Source: Convivina praedatoris (GTDB lineage Bacteria; Bacillota; Bacilli; Lactobacillales; Lactobacillaceae). Taken from it: a stretch of DNA of 64,000 nucleotides. The translations under genes were made by a program, and so were the position numbers. Below, in pieces: positions 16,827-24,875 of the stretch (position 1 is the first letter of the stretch; every line of letters starts with the position of its first letter). The notes under the pieces were generated by a model, which was not told the DNA's origin, ran no database searches, and saw only the letters and a program-made list of their open reading frames with translations. The stretch covers positions 124,001-188,000 of the forward strand of contig NZ_CAKOET010000001.1 in NCBI RefSeq assembly GCF_933208495.1. Direction: 5' to 3'.

Positions 16827-16847
16827 TTATATGGTATATGGTATAAT
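16820..16847 (+). promoter_or_regulatory. alaS promoter
   Basis: TTGGTA (16820-16825) and TATAAT (16842-16847) are separated by 16 bases. The -35 box overlaps the last codons of the upstream gene. Confidence 0.7.
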
Positions 16848-16853
16848 GTCTTT

Positions 16854-17060
16854 AATTCTGGATATGCAGATGATAAACTACTTTAAGCGAGGTACCGGTT
16901 GGTGAAAGGTGTCAGTAGCTGTTAACTGTGCTCCCAGATTAATGACAAATAAATCTACGCGGCTCGGCGTTACAAGAGCAGAGGTAAAGATGAAAATCAT
17001 TACAAATTGCGGTGGTACCACGGTAACGCGTCCGCATTTGTGGTGTTTTTTTGTTTTACA
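16854..17060 (+). promoter_or_regulatory. T-box leader of alaS, alanine-specific
   Basis: The leader has a Stem I closed by TCTGG (16857-16861) and CCAGA (16934-16938), with GGTGAAAGGTG in the distal part. GCT (16930-16932), an alanine codon, sits just inside the base of Stem I where the specifier is expected. The T-box antiterminator motif GGTGGTACCACG lies at 17011-17022; its TGGT bulge would pair with the ACCA end of uncharged tRNA-Ala. A T-rich terminator (T run at 17046-17052) precedes alaS. Uncharged tRNA-Ala would therefore permit read-through. Confidence 0.85.
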
Positions 17061-17077
17061 AGATAAAAGGAGAAAAA

Positions 17078-19759
17078 ATGGAATCACGTTCTTCAGCTGA
17101 AATTCGGCAAATGTTCTTAGATTTTTTTGCTTCTAAGGGACATTTAGTTGTACCTTCTAAAAGCCTTGTTCCCGAGGATGATCCAACCTTATTGTGGATT
17201 AACTCCGGTGTGGCCACCCTTAAAAAATACTTTGATGGCTCAGTTATGCCACCTAAAAATCGAATTACTAACGCTCAAAAAGCGATTCGGACTAATGATA
17301 TTGAAAATGTCGGTAAGACAGCCCGCCACCATACATTGTTTGAAATGATGGGTAATTTTTCAATCGGAGATTATTTTAAGGCCGAAGTTATTCCTTGGGC
17401 TTGGGAATTGTTGACTAGTCCGGAATGGTATGGCTTAGATAAGTCTAAATTATACGTAACGGTTTACCCTAAGGACCAAGAAACTAAGCAAATTTGGTCT
17501 GAAAAGACTGATCTACCAGATGGACATATTTTTGAAGTTGAAGATAACTTCTGGGATATTGGAGAGGGCCCTTCGGGACCTGATTCGGAAATTTTCTACG
17601 ATCGAGGTGAAGCTTTTTCTGATCTACCAGCCGATGACCCTGAAATGTATCCTGGTGGGGAAAACGAACGTTATCTAGAAATCTGGAATATTGTATTTTC
17701 CCAATTTAATCATTTACCTGGTTTGACGGATAATAGCCAGTATCCGGAATTGCCTCATAAAAATATTGATACGGGGATGGGATTAGAGCGTTTGGTATCT
17801 GTTTTCCAAAATGGCCGGACCAACTTTGATACGGATCTATTCTTGCCAATTATCCATGCAACTGAAAAGTTGACCGATAATCGTCATTATGATCAAAGTA
17901 AAGATACCGAGGATAATGTTAGCTTTAAAGTCATCGCTGACCATATCCGGGCAGTTTCCTTTGCCATTAGTGATGGCGCCTTGCCAGCTAACGAAGGGCG
18001 TGGCTATGTCATTCGCCGTTTGTTGCGTCGAGCGGTTTTGCACGGTCAAAAGTTAGGTATTCAAGAAAGTTTCTTGGCTAATCTCGTCCCAGTAGTAGCT
18101 GACATCATGTCTAGCTATTACCCTGAAATAGGTCAAAATACAGTTAAGATTCAAAAGACCATTGATAATGAAGAAACTCGCTTCAAGCGGACTTTAAATG
18201 CTGGTTTGGGAATGTTGTCTGAAGTTATTGCGCAAGCTAAAAACGATCATGAAAGTCAAATTAGTGGTGAAGATGCCTTTAAGCTTTCTGATACCTACGG
18301 CTTCCCCTTAGAGTTAACCCAGGAGCAAGCTAGTGAAGCTGGTTTGACTGTTGATGTGGCTGGATACCAAGTTGCCCTAGAAGCTCAGCGTAATCGCGCT
18401 CGAGCTGCTCGAAGTGATAATAAATCAATGGGAGTTCAAAATGCCGTCTTAACTGACTTAGCCGTTGATTCAACCTATGTTGGTTGGCAGCAAACGGCTG
18501 TCGATGGTGCTGAAGTTGTCGCTATCATTGGTCAAGATGAAGCCGGTGTTGATGGCCTACAAAAATTGGCAGAAGCTGATACGGAGGTCTTGGTAGTCTT
18601 TGACCAAACACCTTTTTATGCTGAGATGGGTGGACAGGTGCCGGATCACGGTCAAATTTTGAGTCAAGCGGGTCAACTACTAGGTAAGGTCGTTAACGTC
18701 CAAAAAGGGCCTAAGGGTCAATATATTCATACCGTAGCAGTTGTTTCCGATTTTGCCTTGGAAGACACAGTTAATTTGCATGTTGATTTGCAACGACATC
18801 TAAATGTTTCTCGGAATCATACTGCTACCCATATGTTGGATCAAGCCTTGCGTAACATCATTGGTGGTGATATTCATCAGGCCGGATCTTTGGTTGAACC
18901 AGACTACTTGCGCTTTGATTTTACCCATGAGGGACCAGTTGATTCAGCTACTTTGACAGAAATTCAGGATTTAATTAATCAAAAAATTGCTGAAAACCTT
19001 CCCGTCACTTGGCTAGAAACTGACATTGAAAGTGCCAAGAAAATGGGTGCAGTTGCCGTCTTTGGCGAAAAGTACGGGCAAAAGGTTCGAGTAGTGTCAA
19101 TTGGTGATTTTAACCGTGAACTTGATGGGGGTACCCACGTTCAATCCACAGCTGAATTAGGTCTCTTTAAGATTACCAGTGAATCAGGAATTGGTGCTGG
19201 AGTTCGCCGGATTGAAGCTTTGACGAGTTTACCAGCTGTAGCGGCTTTTCAGGCTCAATCAGATGCCTTGACGGCAGCTGCTAAGAGTTTAAAGGTAGCC
19301 CAGCCTTTGGATTTGCCAAGTCGGGTAGTTGAATTGCAAAATGATTTGAAGGCTAGTCAGCAATTGATTGAATCTTTGCAGGCCCAAGTGGCTAATTTAA
19401 GTGCTGGAGAAATCTTTAATCAAGTTCAAACAATTGGTGAATTTACAACGATTATGGTCCAGGTCAAGGTTGCTAACAGTGGGGCTTTGCGTCAAATGGC
19501 TGATACTTGGAAGGAAAAGCAGCCTTCTGACATCTTAGTTTTGGCTACCACCATCGATGATAAGGTGAATTTGTTGGTGGCTGCCAATAAGAATGCTAAT
19601 CAGGCTGGTTTAAAAGCTGGAGATTTGATTAAGAACATTGCCCCACTAGTTGGTGGTGGCGGTGGTGGTCGACCAGATTTGGCCCAAGCCGGTGGTAAGA
19701 ATCCGGCTGGTATTGCTGATGCATTCAGTGCTGCTGAGACTTTTATTAAAGAACGATAA
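17078..19759 (+). CDS. alaS: Alanyl-tRNA synthetase
   Basis: This 893-residue class II synthetase charges tRNA-Ala. It contains [19 protein letters not shown] and [12 protein letters not shown] in the catalytic domain, the editing-domain motif [14 protein letters not shown], and a glycine-rich C-Ala stretch before RPDLAQAGG. It starts at ATG 17078, preceded by AAAAGGAG (17065-17072); an upstream TTG at 17051 lies inside the leader and is rejected. Expression is under T-box control. ireB and ruvX follow, the standard Firmicute order. Confidence 0.97.
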   Translation: MESRSSAEIRQMFLDFFASKGHLVVPSKSLVPEDDPTLLWINSGVATLKKYFDGSVMPPKNRITNAQKAIRTNDIENVGKTARHHTLFEMMGNFSIGDYFKAEVIPWAWELLTSPEWYGLDKSKLYVTVYPKDQETKQIWSEKTDLPDGHIFEVEDNFWDIGEGPSGPDSEIFYDRGEAFSDLPADDPEMYPGGENERYLEIWNIVFSQFNHLPGLTDNSQYPELPHKNIDTGMGLERLVSVFQNGRTNFDTDLFLPIIHATEKLTDNRHYDQSKDTEDNVSFKVIADHIRAVSFAISDGALPANEGRGYVIRRLLRRAVLHGQKLGIQESFLANLVPVVADIMSSYYPEIGQNTVKIQKTIDNEETRFKRTLNAGLGMLSEVIAQAKNDHESQISGEDAFKLSDTYGFPLELTQEQASEAGLTVDVAGYQVALEAQRNRARAARSDNKSMGVQNAVLTDLAVDSTYVGWQQTAVDGAEVVAIIGQDEAGVDGLQKLAEADTEVLVVFDQTPFYAEMGGQVPDHGQILSQAGQLLGKVVNVQKGPKGQYIHTVAVVSDFALEDTVNLHVDLQRHLNVSRNHTATHMLDQALRNIIGGDIHQAGSLVEPDYLRFDFTHEGPVDSATLTEIQDLINQKIAENLPVTWLETDIESAKKMGAVAVFGEKYGQKVRVVSIGDFNRELDGGTHVQSTAELGLFKITSESGIGAGVRRIEALTSLPAVAAFQAQSDALTAAAKSLKVAQPLDLPSRVVELQNDLKASQQLIESLQAQVANLSAGEIFNQVQTIGEFTTIMVQVKVANSGALRQMADTWKEKQPSDILVLATTIDDKVNLLVAANKNANQAGLKAGDLIKNIAPLVGGGGGGRPDLAQAGGKNPAGIADAFSAAETFIKER

Positions 19760-19788
19760 TTTTTAAATTAGTATAAACTTCTGGAACT

Positions 19789-19797
19789 TGCTATAAT
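19789..19797 (+). promoter_or_regulatory. ireB promoter, extended -10
   Basis: TGCTATAAT (19789-19797) is an extended -10 element 39 bases before ireB, with no clear -35 box. Confidence 0.65.
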
Positions 19798-19835
19798 ATG
19801 GGCAGTACCTGCTATGAAGGGAAGGGAGAGTTACG

Positions 19836-20087
19836 ATGAGTGTAAGTGACGAGACGGCAATCTTTGATTTTGGGAATCAATTGCCCAAAAATATTCATGA
19901 AACATTAGATATTGTGTATGGCGCATTGGAGGAAAAGGGATACAATCCCATTAACCAAATTGTGGGTTACCTGATGTCAGGTGATCCAGCCTACATTCCG
20001 CGTTTGCATGATGCCCGTAATTTAATTAAACGCCATGAACGTGATGAAATTATTGAAGAATTAGTGCATAGCTATTTAAGGAAATGA
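19836..20087 (+). CDS. ireB: IreB/YrzL family regulatory phosphoprotein (UPF0297)
   Basis: This 83-residue protein ([42 protein letters not shown]) matches the UPF0297 family. In Enterococcus the homologue IreB is a substrate of the Ser/Thr kinase IreK and influences cephalosporin resistance. Its TGA overlaps the ruvX start by four bases (ATGA), indicating translational coupling. The alaS-ireB-ruvX order is conserved in Firmicutes. Confidence 0.92.
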   Translation: MSVSDETAIFDFGNQLPKNIHETLDIVYGALEEKGYNPINQIVGYLMSGDPAYIPRLHDARNLIKRHERDEIIEELVHSYLRK

Positions 20088-20518
20088 TGCGAATATTAGG
20101 ATTAGATGTTGGTAGTAAAACAGTTGGGGTAGCAATGAGCGACCCAATGGGATGGACTGCCCAAGGGGTCGAAATCATCCGAATTAATGAAGATGAAAAA
20201 GAATTTGGCCTAGAACGTTTAGGTGAAATTATTCATCAACATAAGGTTACGGGGGTTGTGATTGGCCTGCCTAAAAATATGAACAATACGGAAGGCCCAC
20301 GAGCTGAGGCTGCCCGGGATTATGCGCAAATGGTCGAGGACAATTTTAATTTACCGACTGATTTTCAAGATGAGCGTTTAACCACGGTGCAGGCGGAACG
20401 GATGCTAATTGAAGAGGCAGATGTTTCCCGTAAAAAAAGAAAAAAGGTAATTGATAAGATTGCCGCTGAATTTATTTTGCAAAATTACCTAGATGCTAAG
20501 GGGAAGTTAGTTAAGTAA
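20084..20518 (+). CDS. ruvX: Putative Holliday junction resolvase YqgF/RuvX
   Basis: This 144-residue RNase H-fold protein starts with [17 protein letters not shown], whose Asp is the first catalytic acid, and contains [14 protein letters not shown] and [15 protein letters not shown]. The family takes part in 16S rRNA 5'-end maturation in some bacteria and has been proposed as a Holliday junction resolvase. It is coupled to ireB by an ATGA overlap. Downstream, the usual neighbour yrzB is displaced by a hisK remnant and hisC. Confidence 0.92.
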   Translation: MMRILGLDVGSKTVGVAMSDPMGWTAQGVEIIRINEDEKEFGLERLGEIIHQHKVTGVVIGLPKNMNNTEGPRAEAARDYAQMVEDNFNLPTDFQDERLTTVQAERMLIEEADVSRKKRKKVIDKIAAEFILQNYLDAKGKLVK

Positions 20519-20533
20519 AGTAAGGGAGTGTAC

Positions 20534-20632
20534 ATGCTTAAAAAAGATGGACATACTCATACATGCTATTCCCACCATGGTAGTCAAGAAACGTTGTCGG
20601 ATTATTTGGATAAAGCCAGGTGTTGGTTTTGA
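20534..20632 (+). pseudogene. Remnant of PHP-type histidinol phosphatase (HisK), N-terminal fragment
   Basis: A 32-codon frame with a good ribosome binding site (AAGGGAG) encodes KKDGHTHTCYSHHGSQETL followed by SDYLDKA. The HTHT motif is the N-terminal metal-binding signature of PHP-domain histidinol phosphatases. After codon 28 the similarity stops and the frame closes with RCWF and TGA. The remaining some 230 residues are missing. The next intact gene is hisC, the preceding step of histidine synthesis, which supports decay of a hisK gene by deletion. Confidence 0.7.
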
Positions 20633-20639
20633 ATAATAA

Positions 20640-20678
20640 GTGGTTATAAAAGTTAACCACGGCCGGTGGCGCTTTTTT
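20640..20678 (+). other. Overlapping hairpins between the hisK remnant and hisC
   Basis: GTGGTTA (20640-20646) pairs with TAACCAC (20654-20660). CCAC (20657-20660) can alternatively pair with GTGG (20666-20669) ahead of a run of T. The two are mutually exclusive. It may be a terminator, or the end of an old leader left by the deletion. Confidence 0.4.
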
Positions 20679-20705
20679 TCTATCACTATTTCCTAGGAGG
20701 TTAAG

Positions 20706-21782
20706 ATGGTGAAAAAGTTTATCAAAGATTTGACTGCTTATCAGGCCGAAGAACCGGCCGAACTGGTCAAAAAACGTTATGGTTTAAAAGAGTTAGCGCG
20801 CCTATCAGCCAATGAATCAGTTTATGGACCGTCACCCTTGGCAGTCCAGGCATTACAAGCTGTTAACCCTGCTGTCTTAAATTATTATCCAGATGGCCAG
20901 GCGACTGCTTTGCGGCAAGCGGTCGCAAAAGTCGAACAAGTGCCGGTGAAGAGTTTGATTTTTGGTGACGGGGCTGATGAGTTGATTGAATTATTAACTC
21001 GAACCATTTTAACGCCTGGTTCCGAGATGATTGTGCCACAACCAACTTTTGGTGAATATGCCATCCATGCTCAAATTGAAGCGGCTAAAACAACCCAGGT
21101 ACCAATTAATGCGCAAAGTGGGTATGTTGATTTTAACGCCTTATTGGCAGCCATTACCGATCAAACCGCCTTAATCTTTTTAGCCAATCCGAATAATCCG
21201 ACCGGTGTTTTAGAAAAGACGGCTGATATTCGGGCTTTCTTGGATCAGCTACCGGCAGATGTCATTTTAGTTGTCGATGAGGCCTATTATGAATTTGCCA
21301 ATAATCCGGAAGCAACCTGTGCACCACTGGTTCAGCAATATGATAATTTAGTGGTCTTACGTACACTTTCCAAAGCTTATGGCTTAGCCAATTTGCGAGT
21401 GGGTTATGGTATTGTGCCGGATCAACTTTTTGATATTCTACAAGCAGTTCGCCTGCCTTATAATTTATCGACTTACCAAATTACTGGCGGTGCGGCCGCC
21501 GTTGCTGATCAAAGCTACCTGCAAAAAGTGGTGCAACAAGTCAGTCAGGAACGTCAAGATTTTGAAACCTACCTGACTAAGTTAGGCCTGACTTTTTATC
21601 CTTCGGCCACGAATTTTATCTGGGTTAAGGTTGGGGATGCTGATTTAGTTGGTCAAAAGCTTTTAGAAAATGGTTATCAGATAAATGCGCGATTAAATCC
21701 AGAATGGATACGGATTACTTTGGGAACCTCTGCTCAAAATCATGCAATTCAGAAAATTTTAGGTCAAATCTTAGCTAAGTGA
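20706..21782 (+). CDS. hisC: Histidinol-phosphate aminotransferase-type enzyme
   Basis: This 358-residue fold-type I aminotransferase has HisC features: LSANESVYGPSP near the start, FLANPNNPTG, VDEAYYEF, and the PLP lysine 223 in LSKAYGLANLRVGYG. HisC transaminates imidazole-acetol phosphate in histidine synthesis. Members of the family also accept aromatic amino acids. No other his genes are nearby except a hisK fragment, so it may serve aromatic amino acid metabolism here. TAGGAGG precedes ATG 20706. It is inserted between ruvX and yrzB. Confidence 0.87.
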   Translation: MVKKFIKDLTAYQAEEPAELVKKRYGLKELARLSANESVYGPSPLAVQALQAVNPAVLNYYPDGQATALRQAVAKVEQVPVKSLIFGDGADELIELLTRTILTPGSEMIVPQPTFGEYAIHAQIEAAKTTQVPINAQSGYVDFNALLAAITDQTALIFLANPNNPTGVLEKTADIRAFLDQLPADVILVVDEAYYEFANNPEATCAPLVQQYDNLVVLRTLSKAYGLANLRVGYGIVPDQLFDILQAVRLPYNLSTYQITGGAAAVADQSYLQKVVQQVSQERQDFETYLTKLGLTFYPSATNFIWVKVGDADLVGQKLLENGYQINARLNPEWIRITLGTSAQNHAIQKILGQILAK

Positions 21783-21801
21783 TTGCACTTAAAAATAGCG
21801 C

Positions 21802-21830
21802 TTGGTCTTTGTCCTGAGCTAAGTTATAAT
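21802..21830 (+). promoter_or_regulatory. yrzB promoter
   Basis: TTGGTC (21802-21807) and TATAAT (21825-21830) are spaced by 17 bases, just after hisC. The promoter separates yrzB from the upstream gene. Confidence 0.75.
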
Positions 21831-21861
21831 AAACGTATTAAATTTAGGTAGGGATAAAACT

Positions 21862-22161
21862 ATGACTGAAAACAACCCGGAAATCGATAAGATCACCTTA
21901 GTAGATGAAAATGGTGACGAAGCACTCTTTGAGGTGCTCTTTACCTTTCATTCCGAGGAGTATGATCGCGACTATATCCTGTTAGTACCTGACGGTGTCG
22001 AAGAAGATGAGCAGGTTGACGTTCAAGCTTATATTTTCAAGCCCGATGAAAACGGCGATGCCACTGAAGATGATTTAATTCCAATCGAAGATGATGCAGA
22101 ATGGGATATGGTTGAAGAAGTGTTAAATACCTTCTTAGATGACGACAGTAATTTTAATTAA
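21862..22161 (+). CDS. yrzB: DUF1292 protein, YrzB family (UPF0473)
   Basis: This 99-residue, very acidic protein (ITLVDENGDEALFEVLFTFHSEEYDRDYILL) matches the YrzB/DUF1292 family, which accompanies yrzL(ireB)-yrrK(ruvX) in Firmicutes. No biochemical function is established. It has its own promoter and terminator here because hisC has come between it and ruvX. Confidence 0.88.
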   Translation: MTENNPEIDKITLVDENGDEALFEVLFTFHSEEYDRDYILLVPDGVEEDEQVDVQAYIFKPDENGDATEDDLIPIEDDAEWDMVEEVLNTFLDDDSNFN

Positions 22162-22167
22162 GGATGG

Positions 22168-22193
22168 CCACTACTGGGCGGTAGTGGTTTTTA
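22168..22193 (+). terminator. Terminator after yrzB
   Basis: CCACTAC (22168-22174) pairs with GTAGTGG (22181-22187), followed by TTTTT. Confidence 0.85.
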
Positions 22194-22236
22194 TATGGAC
22201 AAATATTAAAAGTTTGTAAAAAGCTGGTCAAGTTGC

Positions 22237-22264
22237 TTATCGAGTGATAAACTACTCTAGTAGT
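22237..22264. promoter_or_regulatory. Two adjacent dyads upstream of cydA
   Basis: TTATC-GAGT-GATAA (22237-22250) is followed directly by ACTACT-CT-AGTAGT (22251-22264), about 50 bases before cydA. They could be operators for a redox or heme-responsive regulator. Neither matches a Rex or cre consensus. Confidence 0.45.
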
Positions 22265-22309
22265 GAGTCTAATTTAATAGGCTTTTTGGAAATTTTTGGA
22301 GGAAAAGTT

Positions 22310-23785
22310 ATGAATGCTTTAGTGGGAATCGTTGATTTAGCGCGTTTCCAGTTTGCCATGACGACTATTTTTCACTTCTTCTTTGTGCCAATGTCAATTG
22401 GACTAGGAATTGTGGTAGCGGTAATGGAAACACTCTATGTCATCAAAAAAGACGAAATATATAAAAAGATGACGCAATTCTGGGGTAAGATTTTCTTGCT
22501 TAGTTTTGCCGTTGGGGTTGTGACTGGTTTGATTCAAGAGTTCCAGTTCGGTATGAACTGGTCAGAATATTCACGATATGTTGGGGATATTTTTGGGGCA
22601 CCCTTAGCCGTTGAGGCCTTAGTAGCCTTCTTCGCTGAGTCGACCTTTATTGGTTTGTGGTCCTTTACTTGGGATCGCTTCAAGCCAGCAGTACATGTAA
22701 TCTTCATTTGGATTACAGCCATAGCTTCTATGATTTCTTCGTTATGGATTTTGGCAGCTAACTCCTTCATGCAAAACCCAGTTGGGTATGCTATTGATAA
22801 CGAAAAGGGACGTGCCGTTTTAACTAACTTTGGTGACTTGTTGTTAAACAAGCAGCTGTGGATTGAGTTTCCCCACGTGGTCGTTGGTACATTAGTAACT
22901 GCCGGCTTCATTGTGGCTGGTATGTCAGCCTTTAAGTTGTTAAAGTTAAAGCAAGATGACCCTGAAGTACCTTTGTTCCGTAAATCAATTAATATCGCTT
23001 TGGTAGTTGGCTTAGTTGGTTTAGGCGGGGCCTTTATCACTGGTGACCAACATGCTTTTGAATTACAATCAATGCAGCCAATGAAGTATGCCGCTATGGA
23101 AGGGGTCGATGAAACCATTAATTCTTCTAAGCGAGCTGATAAGGCTCAGCCTTGGGCAGCTATTGCGGTAACCAATCCTAAGACCCACAAGTCAATTGCT
23201 AAGATTGAAGTTCCGTATGCCTTGTCAATTTTGGGTAACCACAGCTTAACTGGTGGAACGACCAAGGGTACGATTGAATTAAATAAAGAATTTGAAGCCA
23301 AGTACGGTAAGACTAAGGGCGACATTAAGGACTATTATGTTCCTGAAAATACGCTTTTCTATTCCTTCCGGGTCATGGCGATGGGGGCTGGTTTGCTAGC
23401 CTTGGTTGCCATAGTAGCTTTGTGGTTTAACCGAAAGAAATCACAATTGATTTTGACTCAGCGTTGGTTCTTGTGGGTAATGGGGGTTATGACCTTCTTC
23501 CCATTCGTAGTCAATACAGCTGGCTGGTTAGTTACTGAATTGGGTCGTTATCCATGGGTTGTCTATGGTTTGATGACCATTGCCGATGCAGTTTCACCAA
23601 ATGTTTCGGTAGCTTCATTGTTGTTCTCAAATATTGTTTACTTCCTAACCTTTAGTACCTTAGGTGGTGTTATGATTTGGTTATCACGGCGCGTTTTGCA
23701 CCAAGGACCTTACTATGAGCAGGAAGCAACGCAAACTGATCGTGATCCTTATGACGATTTGGCAGGAAAGGAGGCCCAGGTCTAA
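22310..23785 (+). CDS. cydA: Cytochrome bd quinol oxidase subunit I
   Basis: This 491-residue membrane protein holds the quinol site and hemes of the bd oxidase, which reduces O2 to water. The N-terminus MNALVGIVDLARFQFAMTTIF is followed by HFFFVPMSIGLG with the conserved heme-ligand His22. GRYPWVVYGLMT near the C-terminus corresponds to the family GRQPW motif. The start at ATG 22310 follows GGAGG; a longer frame from 22244 lacks family support. Lactic acid bacteria usually need exogenous heme, and often menaquinone, to use it. It overlaps cydB by one base. Confidence 0.96.
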   Translation: MNALVGIVDLARFQFAMTTIFHFFFVPMSIGLGIVVAVMETLYVIKKDEIYKKMTQFWGKIFLLSFAVGVVTGLIQEFQFGMNWSEYSRYVGDIFGAPLAVEALVAFFAESTFIGLWSFTWDRFKPAVHVIFIWITAIASMISSLWILAANSFMQNPVGYAIDNEKGRAVLTNFGDLLLNKQLWIEFPHVVVGTLVTAGFIVAGMSAFKLLKLKQDDPEVPLFRKSINIALVVGLVGLGGAFITGDQHAFELQSMQPMKYAAMEGVDETINSSKRADKAQPWAAIAVTNPKTHKSIAKIEVPYALSILGNHSLTGGTTKGTIELNKEFEAKYGKTKGDIKDYYVPENTLFYSFRVMAMGAGLLALVAIVALWFNRKKSQLILTQRWFLWVMGVMTFFPFVVNTAGWLVTELGRYPWVVYGLMTIADAVSPNVSVASLLFSNIVYFLTFSTLGGVMIWLSRRVLHQGPYYEQEATQTDRDPYDDLAGKEAQV

Positions 23786-24798
23786 TGTCAGTATTACAGC
23801 TTTTATGGTTTGTTCTTATTGGTGTCTTGTGGTCAGGCTTTCTTTTCTTAGAAGGATATGATTTTGGAGTCGGCATGCAATTTTTGACGCTGGCTCGTGA
23901 TCATCACGAACGTGAAGCCCTATACAAAACAATTGGTCCGACTTGGGATGGAAACGAAGTGTGGTTAGTAACGGCTGGAGGAGCAACCTTTGCGGCCTTC
24001 CCTTACTGGTATGCTTCTCTCTTCTCCGGTTTTTACCTCCTATTACTAGGAGTGTTGTTGGCTTTAATTTATCGTGGCGTTTCCTTTGAATTCCGCGAGC
24101 ATATGCCCACTCGACAAGGAAGTGCAATTTGGGAACGTTTGATTGCGATTGCTTCTTTCTTTGCACCGTTTTTCTTGGGTATTATCCTAACGGCCATGGT
24201 GTCTGGTACCCCAATGGATGCCAAGGGTAATGTATCAGCCGGATTCTTTGATTACTTTACGCTCTTTACTTTGGTTGGTGGTATTGCTGTTGCTTTGATG
24301 AGCTATGTCCACGGTTTAAACTATACTCGTATCCGAATTGATGGGCCAATGCGTCAGCGGGCGGCTTGTCAGTTGAAGGTCTTGTACCCCTTGCTTTTGG
24401 CTGGGGAAGCGCTCTTTGCGGTCTTGCTCTTCTTTTACACTAACTTTATTCAAACTAAGCCAGTTCCTGTGCTATTAATTTTGGTAGTGATTGTGGCCAC
24501 CACAGTTTTGGGTTGGTTCATGACGGTTAAGATGGAAAAAGAGGTTTTGCCTTTTATCACCTCTGGGTTGACGTTAGTTGAAGTAGCCATCTTACTCTTT
24601 GTCGGTCTATTCCCACGCGTGATGGTTGCTAATAACCCCTTGCACTCCCTTACAATTGAATCTGCCTCATCTAGTCCCTACACTTTGCAGGTTATGACCA
24701 TTATTTCATTGACGGTTTTGCCAATTGTTTTGGGCTACCAAATTTGGAGTTTCTGGGTTTTCCGGAAGCGGATTATCGCTAAAAAAGTGGTAGAATGA
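23785..24798 (+). CDS. cydB: Cytochrome bd quinol oxidase subunit II
   Basis: This 337-residue protein has about eight helices and the family motifs LLWFVLIGVLWSGFLFLEGYDFGVGM and GPTWDGNEVWLV near the N-terminus. It is the structural partner of CydA. Its start overlaps the cydA stop (TAATG), so translation is coupled. A hairpin with a T-run follows, but cydD and cydC come next on the same strand. Confidence 0.96.
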   Translation: MSVLQLLWFVLIGVLWSGFLFLEGYDFGVGMQFLTLARDHHEREALYKTIGPTWDGNEVWLVTAGGATFAAFPYWYASLFSGFYLLLLGVLLALIYRGVSFEFREHMPTRQGSAIWERLIAIASFFAPFFLGIILTAMVSGTPMDAKGNVSAGFFDYFTLFTLVGGIAVALMSYVHGLNYTRIRIDGPMRQRAACQLKVLYPLLLAGEALFAVLLFFYTNFIQTKPVPVLLILVVIVATTVLGWFMTVKMEKEVLPFITSGLTLVEVAILLFVGLFPRVMVANNPLHSLTIESASSSPYTLQVMTIISLTVLPIVLGYQIWSFWVFRKRIIAKKVVE

Positions 24799-24806
24799 TT
24801 ATCAAA

Positions 24807-24841
24807 TAAAAACGTTTGCAACTTAGTTGTAAACGTTTTTG
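24807..24841 (+). terminator. Hairpin terminator between cydB and cydD
   Basis: AAAAACGTTTGCAAC (24808-24822) and GTTGTAAACGTTTTT (24826-24840) form a nearly perfect 15-pair stem with a 3-base loop. The T run is within the stem, so termination may be partial. This would give cydAB more transcript than cydDC. Confidence 0.8.
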
Positions 24842-24875
24842 TACATATTTAGTTAAAAAAGAAATAGGTGATTTC

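Noticed and set aside
22534-23118. 194-codon minus-strand frame inside cydA
   Set aside because: It lies wholly opposite a clear gene, and its composition is what the reverse complement of membrane-protein codons gives.
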